55,818 nt of DNA, taken from positions 1-55,818 of the forward strand of contig WLWL01000005.1 of NCBI GenBank assembly GCA_012103605.1, read 5' to 3'. The position numbers and the translations under genes are program-made. The notes under the pieces were generated by a model. The model was not told the origin of the DNA and searched no databases. It worked only from the letters and a program-made list of their open reading frames with translations. The stretch's first letter is position 1. Each line of letters begins with the position of its first letter. This document shows positions 19,614 through 28,725 of this stretch, piece by piece. The DNA is from Candidatus Nanopelagicales bacterium. Its GTDB lineage: Bacteria > Actinomycetota > Actinomycetes > S36-B12.

Positions 19614-20503
19614 ACCCCGATGTTCGGGTCCTGGGGAGCCACGTAGCCCAACTGGGTGAGTCACCCGTGTGGTCAGGGCGCGACTCGACCTTGTACTGGG
19701 TGGATGTCGATGGATGTTCTATCCAGGCGCTGTCGTGGGGGAGCACCGAGCCGGCGACGTGGGCGTTGCCGGGCAGGCCATCGTGCATCGCGATGACCGA
19801 AGACGACTCGTCCTTCATCGTCGGGATGGGTGCGGGCATCATCGAGTACAACCGGGATTCTGGCGAGTGGGTGGAACTAGCTGCCCTGGAGAGCGATCCG
19901 TTTGTGCGCATGAACGATGGTCGCACCGACCCCGCTGGCCGATTGTGGATCGGCTCGATGGATGAGAGAGCCGTCGACGATCCAGATTTTCCGCGCGGGC
20001 ACCTCTTCCGAATAGAGCGGGATGGTTCTGCCGCTGCCGTGGTGGATCGTGTGGGCACATCCAATGGTCTTGCCTTTGCTCCTGACGGCTCCGTCATGTA
20101 CTGGACGGATACCTCGCAGCAGGTGGTGTGGGCATTCGATTACGACGTCGATACCGGGAGTGCCCACAACCAACGGCCGTTGATCGATTTCTCCTCAATG
20201 CCCGGAAAGCCCGACGGGGCGTGCATAGATGCAGAGGGCTGCTACTGGGTTGCATGTGTGTATGGCTGGTCGGTGGTGCGCATCACGCCGACGGGAAAGC
20301 TGGATCGACGCGTCGAGTTGCCGGTGCACAAGCCTTCGATGCCTGCTTTCGCCGGACCGAATCTCGAGACCATGGTGGTGACGTCGATCAGTTCGGGCGG
20401 GAGGCACCCGGCCGAGGAGGGCCCGGTTCCCGCCGGTTCGCTCATCGCCTTCGAGCCCGGCACCCACGGGTTGCCCGAGCCGGTCTGCCGCGTCCGTGTG
20501 TGA
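19610..20503 (+). CDS. SMP-30/gluconolactonase family sugar lactonase
   Basis: A 297-aa six-bladed beta-propeller hydrolase that opens aldonolactones with a divalent metal. The expected ligands are visible: Glu in LGESPVW near the N-terminus, Asn/Asp in VRMNDGRTDPAGRLWIGSM, Asn in TSNGLAFAPDGS, and Asp in KPDGACIDAEGCYWVA. The GTG start at 19610 overlaps the iolE stop (GTGA), so the two are coupled. This pairing of lactonase with IolE is not part of the textbook inositol pathway and points to a sugar-acid intermediate. The substrate is unknown. Confidence 0.85.
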   Translation: MNPDVRVLGSHVAQLGESPVWSGRDSTLYWVDVDGCSIQALSWGSTEPATWALPGRPSCIAMTEDDSSFIVGMGAGIIEYNRDSGEWVELAALESDPFVRMNDGRTDPAGRLWIGSMDERAVDDPDFPRGHLFRIERDGSAAAVVDRVGTSNGLAFAPDGSVMYWTDTSQQVVWAFDYDVDTGSAHNQRPLIDFSSMPGKPDGACIDAEGCYWVACVYGWSVVRITPTGKLDRRVELPVHKPSMPAFAGPNLETMVVTSISSGGRHPAEEGPVPAGSLIAFEPGTHGLPEPVCRVRV

Positions 20504-21283
20504 TCAGTAGGTGCTGGTGATCGTCTGAGCCACGGTGCCGCGGGCAGTGGCCAGATCCTCGCCCACCTGCTTTCGTAGGGCGACGACGTCTGCGCTGACG
20601 GTGACCATCCCGAATCCTTGATCCACGCGCTTGTCGCACAGGGCCGCCGAAGCGTGGACCCCAGGAACAACTCCGTGGCGTCGGCATCCGGCAACAATCT
20701 CCAGCATTGCCTCATCAAGGCGAGGATCGGTTGTGTTCGGCTTTATCCCCAGGCTGATGGACAGGTCGTTCGGACCCACGTAGATGGCTTCGATGCCGGG
20801 CACACTGAGGATGTCGTCGATGTTGTTCATGGCCTCGCGGGTCTCGATCATGGGAATGACAGAGATCTGATCACCAGCGAAGTCGAAGTAGTCATCCCCC
20901 TCCACCAACACCGCTCGGGTGGGACCGTAACTGCGCTCACCATCGGGGGCGTAGCGGGTGAAGGACAAGGCCTGTTCGCAGGAGGCTCGATCGTTGACCA
21001 TGGGGACGATCACGGCCCGTGCGCCGGCGTCGAGTGCCTTGCCGATGTGGCCCGAATCGCAGGATGGAACGCGGACCATCGGAGTGGATGCACCGACCGA
21101 GAGCACCTGAAGCATCGGCAGCATCCCGGAGTAGTCGATCGCCCCATGCTGGGTGTCGATGACGACGTAGTCGAACCCTGCGGTGCCCATAACCTCGGCG
21201 TTGATGGTGGAGGAATTGGAAATCCAACCGCCGATGGCGGTTCCGCCCGATCGAATGGTCTCCAGCCACGGATTCGCACGCAT
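20504..21283 (-). CDS. HpcH/HpaI family aldolase (2-keto-3-deoxy acid type)
   Basis: Class II pyruvate-type aldolase of 259 aa, likely cleaving a 2-keto-3-deoxy (or 4-hydroxy-2-oxo) acid to pyruvate and an aldehyde. Family features are GFDYVVIDTQHGAID (Gln-His where Glu-His is common), MVRVPSCDSGHIGKALDAGA with the catalytic Arg, the metal Glu in IPMIETREAMNNID, and the Asp in YVGPNDLSISLG. ATG at 21283 with GAGGGG upstream. Its TGA directly abuts the TGA of the lactonase gene on the other strand. It is divergent from the 2-hydroxyacid dehydrogenase. Confidence 0.85.
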   Translation of the reverse strand: MRANPWLETIRSGGTAIGGWISNSSTINAEVMGTAGFDYVVIDTQHGAIDYSGMLPMLQVLSVGASTPMVRVPSCDSGHIGKALDAGARAVIVPMVNDRASCEQALSFTRYAPDGERSYGPTRAVLVEGDDYFDFAGDQISVIPMIETREAMNNIDDILSVPGIEAIYVGPNDLSISLGIKPNTTDPRLDEAMLEIVAGCRRHGVVPGVHASAALCDKRVDQGFGMVTVSADVVALRKQVGEDLATARGTVAQTITSTY

Positions 21284-21352
21284 CTCATACCCCTCGCTTG
21301 ACGCCGTAGGGTGAGGCTACGCGCCGCATCGGCGCATGCGATTGTGGGGTTC

Positions 21353-22324
21353 ATGGTGAACGGTGACGTCGTCGTCACGTGGCCGGCGTATGAGGCCGAT
21401 GGGCCGACGACGGGTGCGCTGTTGACGCAGGCAGGGCTCGGAATCCGTTTGCATCCCAGAACCGACAATCGAACACCGAAGGAACTCTCGGACATCCTGG
21501 GTGATGCGGTAGGCGTCATTGCGAGCACGGACCCATTCGACGCGAGCGTCTTTGCGGCGTGCCCGAATCTGCGAGTCATCGCCCGCACCGGAGTTGGAGT
21601 GGATGCCGTCGATCTAGACGCCGCCACGTCCGCCGGTGTTGTTGTCTCGACGACACCGGGGGCGAACGGCGAAGCGGTGGCCGATCACGCTCTAGCGATG
21701 ATCCTGGCTCTGCAGCGTCGACTATCGGAGAACGATGCGGCCATTCGTGACGGTCGCTGGGACCGGGCGGGTACGTTGACCCCGAGTGATCTCTACGGGG
21801 CGACCGTTGGTCTGGTGGGTTCCGGCGCGATCGGACGTGCGGTTATCCGTCGATTGAGTGCCTTCGGTTCGTCGGTCATCGTGCACGACCCATACCTGGA
21901 CACCGCTCCCGAAGGCTGCGAACTCGTCGATCTTGACACGCTTCTGGCGCGCAGCGATGTCCTGACGGTGCACGCGCCACTGACCGAAGGCACCCGTGGC
22001 TTGCTAGGCGCCGATCAGTTCGCCGCGATGAGGCAAGGCGCGTTCGTCGTCAACGTTTCACGCGGCGGCATCATCGATGAGAGCGCACTCGCGGACTCGA
22101 TTCGCTCGGGCCATCTCGCCGGTGCGGGTTTGGATACGTTCGGACGAGAACCCATCGGCGAATCACCCCTTCGCGAACTCCCGACCGTCATCATGTCGCC
22201 GCACATCGCTGGGTTGAGTCATCGGACGATCGCCGACATGACGCAACAGGCGACGCGGGCCGTACTCGATGTCCTCGGTGGCACGGTTCCGGAAGGTGCC
22301 GTCAACCCGAATGCCTTGACTTAA
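21353..22324 (+). CDS. D-isomer-specific 2-hydroxyacid dehydrogenase (glyoxylate/hydroxypyruvate reductase-like)
   Basis: A 323-aa NAD(P)-dependent dehydrogenase of the 2-Hacid_dh family. The NAD loop is GLVGSGAIGRAVIRRL. The catalytic trio is visible as Arg in NVSRGG, Glu in GREPIGE and His in SPHIAG. VIARTGVGVDAVDLDAATSAG matches the substrate-binding domain edge. I start at the ATG at 21353 (GGGG upstream); the frame extends back to 21311 without support. Located in the cyclitol/sugar-acid island, it may reduce or oxidise a short hydroxy-keto acid released by the aldolase, which is inference. It is convergent with sdhB. Confidence 0.85.
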   Translation: MVNGDVVVTWPAYEADGPTTGALLTQAGLGIRLHPRTDNRTPKELSDILGDAVGVIASTDPFDASVFAACPNLRVIARTGVGVDAVDLDAATSAGVVVSTTPGANGEAVADHALAMILALQRRLSENDAAIRDGRWDRAGTLTPSDLYGATVGLVGSGAIGRAVIRRLSAFGSSVIVHDPYLDTAPEGCELVDLDTLLARSDVLTVHAPLTEGTRGLLGADQFAAMRQGAFVVNVSRGGIIDESALADSIRSGHLAGAGLDTFGREPIGESPLRELPTVIMSPHIAGLSHRTIADMTQQATRAVLDVLGGTVPEGAVNPNALT

Positions 22325-22380
22325 CAAGCCCTGAATAGGCCCTGAGCCAACAGGCCCTCAACTCCTGACCGTCCGCCGAG

Positions 22381-23139
22381 CTAGACGCGGCGGAAGATCA
22401 GCGCCCGCTTGACTTCCTGAATCGCCTTGGTGACCTCGATGCCGCGTGGACAGGCATCGGTGCAGTTGAAGGTGGTGCGACAGCGCCACACTCCCTCCTT
22501 GTCGTTCAAGACCTCGAGGCGCTGCTCGAAGCCTGAATCCCGACTGTCGAAGATGAAGCGGTGTGCCGCGACGATCGCCGCCGGTCCGAAGTACTGGTCG
22601 TCGGTCCAGTAGACGGGGCACGAGGTGGTGCACGCAGCACACAGGATGCACTTGGTGGTGTCGTCGAAGCGCGCTCTGTCCTCGGCCGACTGCAGGCGTT
22701 CACGACTCGGCTCGTGGCCTTCGGGGATGAGGAAGGGAAGCACCTGGCGGTAGGCCGCGAAGAACGGCTCCATGTCGACGATCAGGTCCTTTTCGACGGA
22801 AAGTCCCTTGATGGCTTCGACGGTGATCGGCTTGTCCGTGTCCAGATCCTTAACCAGCGTCTTGCATGCGAGCCGGTTGCGACCGTTGATGCGCATTGCG
22901 TCGGAGCCGCAGATCCCGTGACCGCACGAGCGGCGGAAACTCAACGTGCCGTCGAATTCCCCTTTGATCTTCTCCAAAGCCGTGAGAACCCTGTCCGTGG
23001 GGAACAGTGCGACGGTGTAGTCCTCCCAGTGTGGCTCGGAGTCGTGCTCGGGGAGAAAGCGGCGAATACGGAAGGTGACGTCGGTGGCGACCGGTATGTC
23101 CGCCTCCGGCGGCGCTGTTTCCTCGATGACCGCGGCCAT
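22381..23139 (-). CDS. sdhB: Succinate dehydrogenase iron-sulfur subunit
   Basis: Electron-transfer subunit of complex II, 252 aa. The N-terminal [2Fe-2S] domain has SCGHGICGSDAMRINGRNRL followed by LACK. The C-terminal ferredoxin domain has CILCAACTTSCPVYW and CTDACPRGIEV for the [4Fe-4S] and [3Fe-4S] clusters. The ATG overlaps the sdhA stop by one nucleotide (TGATG). It is the last gene of the minus-strand sdhCDAB operon, facing the 2-hydroxyacid dehydrogenase gene across 56 nt with no clear terminator hairpin. Confidence 0.96.
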   Translation of the reverse strand: MAAVIEETAPPEADIPVATDVTFRIRRFLPEHDSEPHWEDYTVALFPTDRVLTALEKIKGEFDGTLSFRRSCGHGICGSDAMRINGRNRLACKTLVKDLDTDKPITVEAIKGLSVEKDLIVDMEPFFAAYRQVLPFLIPEGHEPSRERLQSAEDRARFDDTTKCILCAACTTSCPVYWTDDQYFGPAAIVAAHRFIFDSRDSGFEQRLEVLNDKEGVWRCRTTFNCTDACPRGIEVTKAIQEVKRALIFRRV

Positions 23140-24893
23140 CAGTACTTGCGTTCCATCGGCTCGTACCGGGTCATTGTCACCGGCTTGTAGTCCAGGCGCA
23201 CGTAGTCCTCGCCGCTGACGTCCTCGGACTTGTACGCCATGGTGTGGCGCATGAAGTTCACGTCGTCACGATTCGGGTAATCCTCGCGGGCATGACCTCC
23301 GCGGGATTCCTTGCGCTCCAGAGCGCTGACGACGGTTACCTCGGCGAGATCGAGGAGGAAGCCGAGCTCGATCGCCTCGATGAGGTCGGTGTTGTAGCGC
23401 GTCCCTTTGTCCTGGATGGACACGTTCGCGTAGCGAGCCTTGAGCTCTTGGACGTCGCTGAGGGCTTGCTTCAAGGTGGCCTCGGTGCGGTACACCTGCG
23501 CATTCATGTCCATCGTGTCCTGCATGTCCTTGCGCAGTACGGCTGTGCGCTCACTGCCCGAGGCGGAGCGCAGACGTTCCACCAGCGCGATGGTCGACCC
23601 CTGCGGATCGTCGGGGAGCTCGGCATGTCCAACGGCATTCGCGTACTCGGCGGCCGCGATGCCAGCGCGTCGACCGAACACGTTGATGTCGAGCAGCGAG
23701 TTGGTGCCCAGGCGGTTGGCCCCGTGCACCGACACGCAGGCCACCTCGCCGGCGGCATACAAGCCGGGGACGATGTGCTCGTTGTCTCGAAGAACCTCGG
23801 TGTCGACGTTTGTGGGAACGCCACCCATCGCGTAGTGGGCGGTCGGGAAGACCGGCACCAGTTCGGTGATCGGATCGACGCCCAGGTAGGTGCGGGAAAA
23901 CTCAGTGATGTCGGGCAGTTTTGATTCCACCTGCTCAGCAGGCAGGTGAGTGAGGTCGAGGTAGACGTAATCCTTGTTCGGGCCAGCTCCTCGACCTTCG
24001 CGCACCTCCTGCACCATCGCCCGCGCGACCATGTCCCGGGGGGCGAGGTCCTTGATGGTGGGTGCGTAGCGCTCCATAAAACGTTCACCGGAAGCATTGC
24101 GCAGGATTCCACCTTCACCGCGCGCACCTTCGGTCAAAAGAACGCCGAGGCCGGCAAGGCCCGTGGGATGGAATTGGTAGAACTCCATGTCTTCCAACGG
24201 CAGCCCGTTGCGCCAGATGATGCCCAATCCGTCACCGGTGAGTGTGTGGGCGTTGGAGGTCGTCTTCCAGACCTTCCCGTAGCCACCGGTGGCGAAGACC
24301 ACGGACTTCGCTCGGAAGACGTGGATCTCGCCGGTCGCCAACTCGTAGGCGACCGCGCCGGCAGCGACCGGCTCGCCGGAGTCTTCGTTCATGATGATGT
24401 CGAGGACGTAGAACTCGTTGAAGAACTCGACGCCTTCCTTGATGCAGTTTTGGTAGAGGGTCTGCAGGATCATGTGGCCGGTGCGGTCGGCCGCGTAGCA
24501 CGAACGGCGAACGGCGGCCTCGCCGTGGTTGCGCGTGTGACCGCCGAACCGACGCTGGTCGATGCGACCTTCCGGCGTCCGGTTGAACGGCAGACCCATC
24601 TTCTCCAGATCCAGGACAGCATCGATCGCTTCCTTACACATGATCTCGGCCGCGTCTTGGTCGACCAGATAGTCGCCACCCTTGATGGTGTCGAAGGTGT
24701 GCCACTCCCAGTTGTCTTCCTCGACGTTGGCGAGGGCTGCGCACATGCCGCCCTGCGCCGCACCCGTGTGCGAGCGCGTCGGGTAGAGCTTGGTCAGCAC
24801 CGCCGTCTTGGCTCGGGTGCTCGACTCCAAGGCGGCACGCATACCGGCGCCGCCGGCGCCGACGATGATGACGTCGAAGATGTGGGTTTGCAT
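23139..24893 (-). CDS. sdhA: Succinate dehydrogenase flavoprotein subunit
   Basis: Catalytic FAD subunit of complex II, 584 aa, oxidising succinate to fumarate. The FAD loop is [11 protein letters not shown], and the covalent FAD His is in [15 protein letters not shown] (about residue 42). Active-site stretches [20 protein letters not shown] and [20 protein letters not shown] are intact. The start is the ATG ending at 24893 with GGGAGGAA about 12 nt upstream; an open frame continues upstream but overlaps sdhD and is not protein-like. Confidence 0.97.
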   Translation of the reverse strand: MQTHIFDVIIVGAGGAGMRAALESSTRAKTAVLTKLYPTRSHTGAAQGGMCAALANVEEDNWEWHTFDTIKGGDYLVDQDAAEIMCKEAIDAVLDLEKMGLPFNRTPEGRIDQRRFGGHTRNHGEAAVRRSCYAADRTGHMILQTLYQNCIKEGVEFFNEFYVLDIIMNEDSGEPVAAGAVAYELATGEIHVFRAKSVVFATGGYGKVWKTTSNAHTLTGDGLGIIWRNGLPLEDMEFYQFHPTGLAGLGVLLTEGARGEGGILRNASGERFMERYAPTIKDLAPRDMVARAMVQEVREGRGAGPNKDYVYLDLTHLPAEQVESKLPDITEFSRTYLGVDPITELVPVFPTAHYAMGGVPTNVDTEVLRDNEHIVPGLYAAGEVACVSVHGANRLGTNSLLDINVFGRRAGIAAAEYANAVGHAELPDDPQGSTIALVERLRSASGSERTAVLRKDMQDTMDMNAQVYRTEATLKQALSDVQELKARYANVSIQDKGTRYNTDLIEAIELGFLLDLAEVTVVSALERKESRGGHAREDYPNRDDVNFMRHTMAYKSEDVSGEDYVRLDYKPVTMTRYEPMERKY

Positions 24894-24912
24894 GGCGCTG
24901 TGATTCCTCCCG

Positions 24913-25326
24913 CTAACCGATGTTCGGGTCGAAGGTGAAGATGACGAGTGTCCCGAGAAGAATGATGAAGGCGGCTGAGACGTACAGCAGCATCTTGAGC
25001 CAGAAGCGTGTCTGGTCGCGTTCCGCGTAGTCGTTGATGATGGTGCGCATGCCGTTCGTGCCATGGAGCATGGCCAGCCACAGCATGATCAAGTCCCAGG
25101 ATTGCCAGAAGGGGCTCGCCCACCGGCCGGCGACGAACGCGAAGTTGATGCGCTGGACGCCGCCGTCGAGCATGTTCATGATGAACAGGTGGCCGAGGAC
25201 GAGGAAGACCAGCACCAGGCCTGAGATACGCATGAACAGCCAGGAATACAACTCGAAGTTGCTCCGTTGTCCGGTGCGACCCCGGCCCTGTGGTGAGCGG
25301 GGAGTCTCGATCGTTGGCGCGGTCAT
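24913..25326 (-). CDS. sdhD: Succinate dehydrogenase membrane anchor subunit
   Basis: A 137-aa hydrophobic anchor of complex II with three predicted helices ([20 protein letters not shown]; around [36 protein letters not shown]). The His in LVLGHLF and in [10 protein letters not shown] are candidate haem ligands. The ATG ends at 25326 and overlaps the sdhC stop by 4 nt. Genes follow the order sdhC-sdhD-sdhA-sdhB. Confidence 0.92.
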   Translation of the reverse strand: MTAPTIETPRSPQGRGRTGQRSNFELYSWLFMRISGLVLVFLVLGHLFIMNMLDGGVQRINFAFVAGRWASPFWQSWDLIMLWLAMLHGTNGMRTIINDYAERDQTRFWLKMLLYVSAAFIILLGTLVIFTFDPNIG

Positions 25327-25721
25327 GGTGTGCTCCCGAAGAGGGCTTCCACGGTATGGGTCAACATTCGGTACGTGCCCGGGATCATCACGACCAGCCA
25401 GATGCCGGCGATCACCCAGGTCATCGCGCGTTGGTAGCGAGGCCCTTGGGACCAGAAGTCGACGAGGATGACTCGTATGCCGTTGAGAGCGTGGTAAAGC
25501 ACCGCTCCCACGAGGCCGACTTCGAGCAGGGCCACGATCGGGGTCTTGTAGGTCGCGATGACGAGGTCGTAGGCCTCAGGGGATACCCGCACCAGCGCAG
25601 TGTCGAGGACATGGACGAAGAGGAAGAAAAAGACCGAGACACCGGTGATCCGGTGCAGAACCCATGTCCACATGCCGTCGCCGCCCCGGTAGAGCGTGCC
25701 GACGGGCGTCGTGGTGGCCAC
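25323..25721 (-). CDS. sdhC: Succinate dehydrogenase cytochrome b subunit
   Basis: A 132-aa three-helix cytochrome b556 subunit that binds haem and quinone with SdhD. Visible features are MWTWVLHRITGVSVFFFLFV with the family HRITG motif and GAVLYHALNGIRVILVDF with the haem-ligand His. The GTG start at 25721 has a strong AAGGAGG upstream, which fixes the start. It is the first gene of sdhCDAB; its leader region holds several inverted repeats. Confidence 0.93.
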   Translation of the reverse strand: MATTTPVGTLYRGGDGMWTWVLHRITGVSVFFFLFVHVLDTALVRVSPEAYDLVIATYKTPIVALLEVGLVGAVLYHALNGIRVILVDFWSQGPRYQRAMTWVIAGIWLVVMIPGTYRMLTHTVEALFGSTP

Positions 25722-25757
25722 CGCTGTTCCTCCTTGTTTTCACGGGATATGAGGGCG

Positions 25758-25845
25758 CCACCGAGAAGGCAACCCGTAGGGGAATGGTAGCCCCGCTTCC
25801 CCTGTCCGGCTCGGTGGGCCGCCCGCGATGAGGTGCTGTTCCTCA
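25758..25845. promoter_or_regulatory. Nested inverted repeats between sdhC and the mutase gene
   Basis: The 171-nt divergent region contains an outer dyad CCACCGAG (25758-25765)/CTCGGTGG (25810-25817), an inner dyad AGGGGAA (25778-25784)/TTCCCCT (25797-25803), and a third, TGAGG-n7-CCTCA (25829-25845). They may be regulator sites or a structured leader for either transcript. No B12-box consensus is seen. Confidence 0.5.
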
Positions 25846-25892
25846 CGTCCCAGGAGCGTTGAGGCCTGGTGGCGCCCCCTAGGGTGAGGCGC

Positions 25893-27473
25893 ATGGCCTC
25901 CGAAACAGAATCCGGCCTGCCCATCGAGCCGGTGTATGGCCCGTCATCGCTGCAGGGTTGGGATCCGGCGACCGAACTGGCGGAGCCCGGAGAGTATCCG
26001 TACACCCGCGGGGTCTACCCGTCGATGTACACCGGTCGGCCGTGGACGATGCGGCAGTACGCGGGGTTCGGGACCGCACGGGAATCCAACGAGCGGTACA
26101 AGCAATTGCTCGACGCGGGAACCATGGGTTTGTCCGTCGCGTTCGACCTGCCCACGCAGATGGGTTACAACTCCGACCACCCCCTCGCCCACGGCGAGGT
26201 GGGCAAGGTCGGGGTCGCCATCGACTCGATCGAGGACATGCGCGTCTTGTTCGACGGTATTCCGCTCGACCAGGTGACGACGTCGATGACCATTAACTCT
26301 CCGGCGGCGATTTTGCTGCTGCTCTACCAATTGGTCGCGGAGGAAAAGGGAATCTCCTCATCCGACATCGGCGGAACGATCCAAAACGATGTTCTGAAGG
26401 AGTACATCGCTCGCGGCACCTACATCTATCCGCCGGCGCAGAGCCTGCGACTGATTACCGACATCTTCACGTACTGCCGAGCCGAGATTCCGAAATGGAA
26501 CACGATCTCCATCTCCGGCTATCACATGGCCGAGGCGGGAGCCACTCCCGTTCAGGAGATCGCCTTCACGTTGGCCAACGGGATCGAGTACGTGCGAGCG
26601 GCCGTGGAGTCCGGCCAGGACGTCGACGATTTCGCTCCACGCCTGGCCTTTTTCTTCGTCTCTCGCACCTCGATCATCGAGGAAGTGGCAAAGTTCCGGG
26701 CCGCACGGCGGATGTGGGCGCGCATCATGAAGGAGCGATTCGGGGCCAAGGACCCGAAGTCCTGGATGCTGCGGTTCCACACACAGACCGCTGGAGTTCA
26801 ACTCACCGCACAACAGCCCGAGGTGAACCTGGTGCGGGTCGCGGTGCAGGGCCTCGCGGCGGTCCTGGGTGGCACCCAATCGCTGCACACGAACTCGTTC
26901 GACGAAGCCATCGCGTTGCCGACAGAGAAGGCGGCACGGCTGGCGCTGCGCACGCAGCAGGTTCTGGCGTACGAGACCGATGTCACCAAGACCGTCGATC
27001 CGTTCGCTGGTTCGTATGTGGTCGAGTCGCTCACAGACGAGATCGACGAGGCTGCGATGGCGTTGATCGAGCGCATCGACGAATTGGGCGGTGCGGTGGC
27101 AGCGATCGAAGAGGGCTTCCAGAAGTCCGAGATCGAGAATTCCGCCTATCGAGTTGCGCAGGAGATCGATGCGGGAGACCGCGTGGTGGTGGGAGTGAAC
27201 AAATACACCCTCGACGGTGATGAGCATTACGACCCGCTGCAGGTGGACATGTCCATCGAAGCAGACCAAGTCGCACGACTGGCCGCGTTGAAGGCGGATC
27301 GCGACAACGATGAGGTGGAGCGCTTGCTCGGGGTTATCCGGGACGTCGCAGCGGGCGACGAGAACCTTCTCTATCCGATGCGGGACGCTTTGCGAGCACG
27401 AGCAACTGTGGGTGAGGTTTCCGATGCGCTGCGAGACGTGTGGGGGACGTATCAACCCAAGGACGCCTTCTAG
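25893..27473 (+). CDS. Methylmalonyl-CoA mutase-type large subunit (catalytic domain only)
   Basis: Coenzyme B12-dependent acyl-CoA mutase, 526 aa, covering only the substrate-binding TIM-barrel domain. The C-terminal cobalamin-binding Rossmann domain is absent, so a separate small subunit is needed. Recognisable blocks are [72 protein letters not shown] and [18 protein letters not shown]. Tyr56 and Arg174 lie 155 and 37 residues before His211, the same spacing as Tyr89, Arg207 and His244 of methylmalonyl-CoA mutase, which favours methylmalonyl- over isobutyryl-CoA (usually Phe and Gln). ATG at 25893. Confidence 0.88.
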   Translation: MASETESGLPIEPVYGPSSLQGWDPATELAEPGEYPYTRGVYPSMYTGRPWTMRQYAGFGTARESNERYKQLLDAGTMGLSVAFDLPTQMGYNSDHPLAHGEVGKVGVAIDSIEDMRVLFDGIPLDQVTTSMTINSPAAILLLLYQLVAEEKGISSSDIGGTIQNDVLKEYIARGTYIYPPAQSLRLITDIFTYCRAEIPKWNTISISGYHMAEAGATPVQEIAFTLANGIEYVRAAVESGQDVDDFAPRLAFFFVSRTSIIEEVAKFRAARRMWARIMKERFGAKDPKSWMLRFHTQTAGVQLTAQQPEVNLVRVAVQGLAAVLGGTQSLHTNSFDEAIALPTEKAARLALRTQQVLAYETDVTKTVDPFAGSYVVESLTDEIDEAAMALIERIDELGGAVAAIEEGFQKSEIENSAYRVAQEIDAGDRVVVGVNKYTLDGDEHYDPLQVDMSIEADQVARLAALKADRDNDEVERLLGVIRDVAAGDENLLYPMRDALRARATVGEVSDALRDVWGTYQPKDAF

Positions 27474-27500
27474 CCGCACAGAAAGCAGTAGCGTCCGGTC

Positions 27501-27920
27501 ATGACCGACGCAAGCAGCATTGACTGGAATGCTCTCCGGGCAGCCGCTGAAGACGCCCGCGACCACGCGTACGCGCCGTACTCAAATCACCCCGTAGGCG
27601 CGGCAGCGCTTACCGACGACGGCCGGATCATTTCCGGGTGCAATGTGGAGAACGCCTCGATTGGAACCACCTTGTGCGCCGAATGCGGCCTGGTTAGTGA
27701 GCTCGCGAAGTCCAGCCCGGCGGGTCGACCGGCCCGATTGGTCGCCTTCGCGTGCGTGGGCCCCAACCCCGGGCCGCTGCTGCCGTGCGGGCGGTGCCGA
27801 CAGTTGCTGTGGGAGCACGGTGGCCCGGATCTGATCATCGACCGCGACGGCGGTCCGACACCGTTATCGGTGCTGTTGCCCGACGGGTTCGGTCGCGAAG
27901 ACCTGCCCGAGCACCGCTAG
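27501..27920 (+). CDS. cdd: Cytidine deaminase
   Basis: Zinc enzyme converting cytidine and deoxycytidine to uridine forms, 139 aa (tetrameric type). The N-terminal YAPYSNHPVGAAAL and NVENASIG are substrate-binding blocks. Zinc ligands are Cys59 in LCAECGL, with catalytic Glu61, and Cys96/Cys99 in PCGRCRQLL. ATG at 27501, 27 nt after the mutase gene. It is the first nucleoside-salvage gene of the region and is followed 10 nt later by the MTAP-family gene. Confidence 0.95.
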   Translation: MTDASSIDWNALRAAAEDARDHAYAPYSNHPVGAAALTDDGRIISGCNVENASIGTTLCAECGLVSELAKSSPAGRPARLVAFACVGPNPGPLLPCGRCRQLLWEHGGPDLIIDRDGGPTPLSVLLPDGFGREDLPEHR

Positions 27921-27930
27921 GTTGCCTGCC

Positions 27931-28725
27931 GTGAGTTCGGGAGCGCAGGAAGCACAGCAAGAGCAGCAAGCCCAGCAAGCGCAGGGAACCCCGGGGGCGC
28001 TGGGAGTCATTGCCGGCACCGGCTTCTACGCACTCGATGATCTTCGTGATCCCGAGGACGTCACCGTGGACACGGCCTTCGGGCCCACTCGAGCGCGGGT
28101 CGGCAGCTTGCATGGCAGGCGCACGGTGTTCATCTCGCGGCACGGATACGACCATTCGGTGCCTCCGCACATGGTGAACTACCGGGCGAACATCCAGGCG
28201 ATGGTCGATCTTGGGGTCTCGGAGATTCTGGCCATCAACGTGGTGGGTGGCGTGGGAACGGATTCCGGCGATCTCGTCATCGTCGATGACTTCATCGACT
28301 TCACCAAAGCGCGACCGGTGACGTTCTTCGACGGCTCTACGCCGGAAGGCGTCGTCCACGTGGATGTGGGCGAGCCGTACCACCCGCGGTTGCGCTCGGC
28401 GTGGAAGCGGGCGGCCGACAATCTTGGCGTCGACGTCATCGATCACGGGATATACGGCGCCTACGAGGGCCCGCGCTTTGAAACGCGGGCGGAAATTCGA
28501 CTCGCCGCACTCGCCGGCGTGACTGTTGTGGGGATGACGGGTGTTCCCGAGGTTGTGCTGGCACTCGAGAAAGACCTGCCCTACGCGAGTCTGTCGCTCG
28601 TCGCGAACCCGGCTGCCGGGCAGGGCACCGAGCCCATCACTATCGACGACGTGCAGGCGGTTGTCGCCGATGGGGCGACGACGGTGACGCGGATCCTCTC
28701 GGAAGCGGCCCGGTTACTGGTCTGA
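27931..28725 (+). CDS. MTAP-family purine nucleoside phosphorylase, probably 6-oxopurine type (methylthioinosine phosphorylase-like)
   Basis: Phosphorolytic nucleosidase of 264 aa in the PNP/MTAP family: GVIAGTGFYALDDL, SRHGYDHSVPPHMVNYRAN, YEGPRFETRAEI (about 178-189) and GMTGVPEVVLALEKDLPYA. After an initial Gln/Ala-rich stretch the domain is complete. The base pocket reads LSLVANPAAG with Asn226 where adenine-specific MTAPs have Asp; from memory, Pseudomonas methylthioinosine phosphorylase has VNPAAG here. It is coupled by a TGATG overlap to an MTA/SAH deaminase gene, which would supply 5'-methylthioinosine. Start GTG at 27931; a TTG at 27922 is also possible. Confidence 0.85.
   Translation: MSSGAQEAQQEQQAQQAQGTPGALGVIAGTGFYALDDLRDPEDVTVDTAFGPTRARVGSLHGRRTVFISRHGYDHSVPPHMVNYRANIQAMVDLGVSEILAINVVGGVGTDSGDLVIVDDFIDFTKARPVTFFDGSTPEGVVHVDVGEPYHPRLRSAWKRAADNLGVDVIDHGIYGAYEGPRFETRAEIRLAALAGVTVVGMTGVPEVVLALEKDLPYASLSLVANPAAGQGTEPITIDDVQAVVADGATTVTRILSEAARLLV

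Noticed and set aside
18159-19664. Minus-strand open frame of 501 codons across the iolD/iolE boundary
   Set aside because: It is antisense to iolE and out of frame with iolD, would cover the divergent promoter, and shows no family features.
22325-22380. Terminator between the 2-hydroxyacid dehydrogenase and sdhB
   Set aside because: Only repeated GGCCCT/CAGGCCCT-like words are present; no stem of useful length or T-run was found.
25722-25892. Possible cobalamin riboswitch before the B12-dependent mutase
   Set aside because: No B12-box or GCCACTG-type consensus is present; the inverted repeats do not fit the known riboswitch core.
26358-27566. Minus-strand open frame opposite the mutase gene
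   Set aside because: Antisense shadow of a well-conserved B12-mutase coding sequence.
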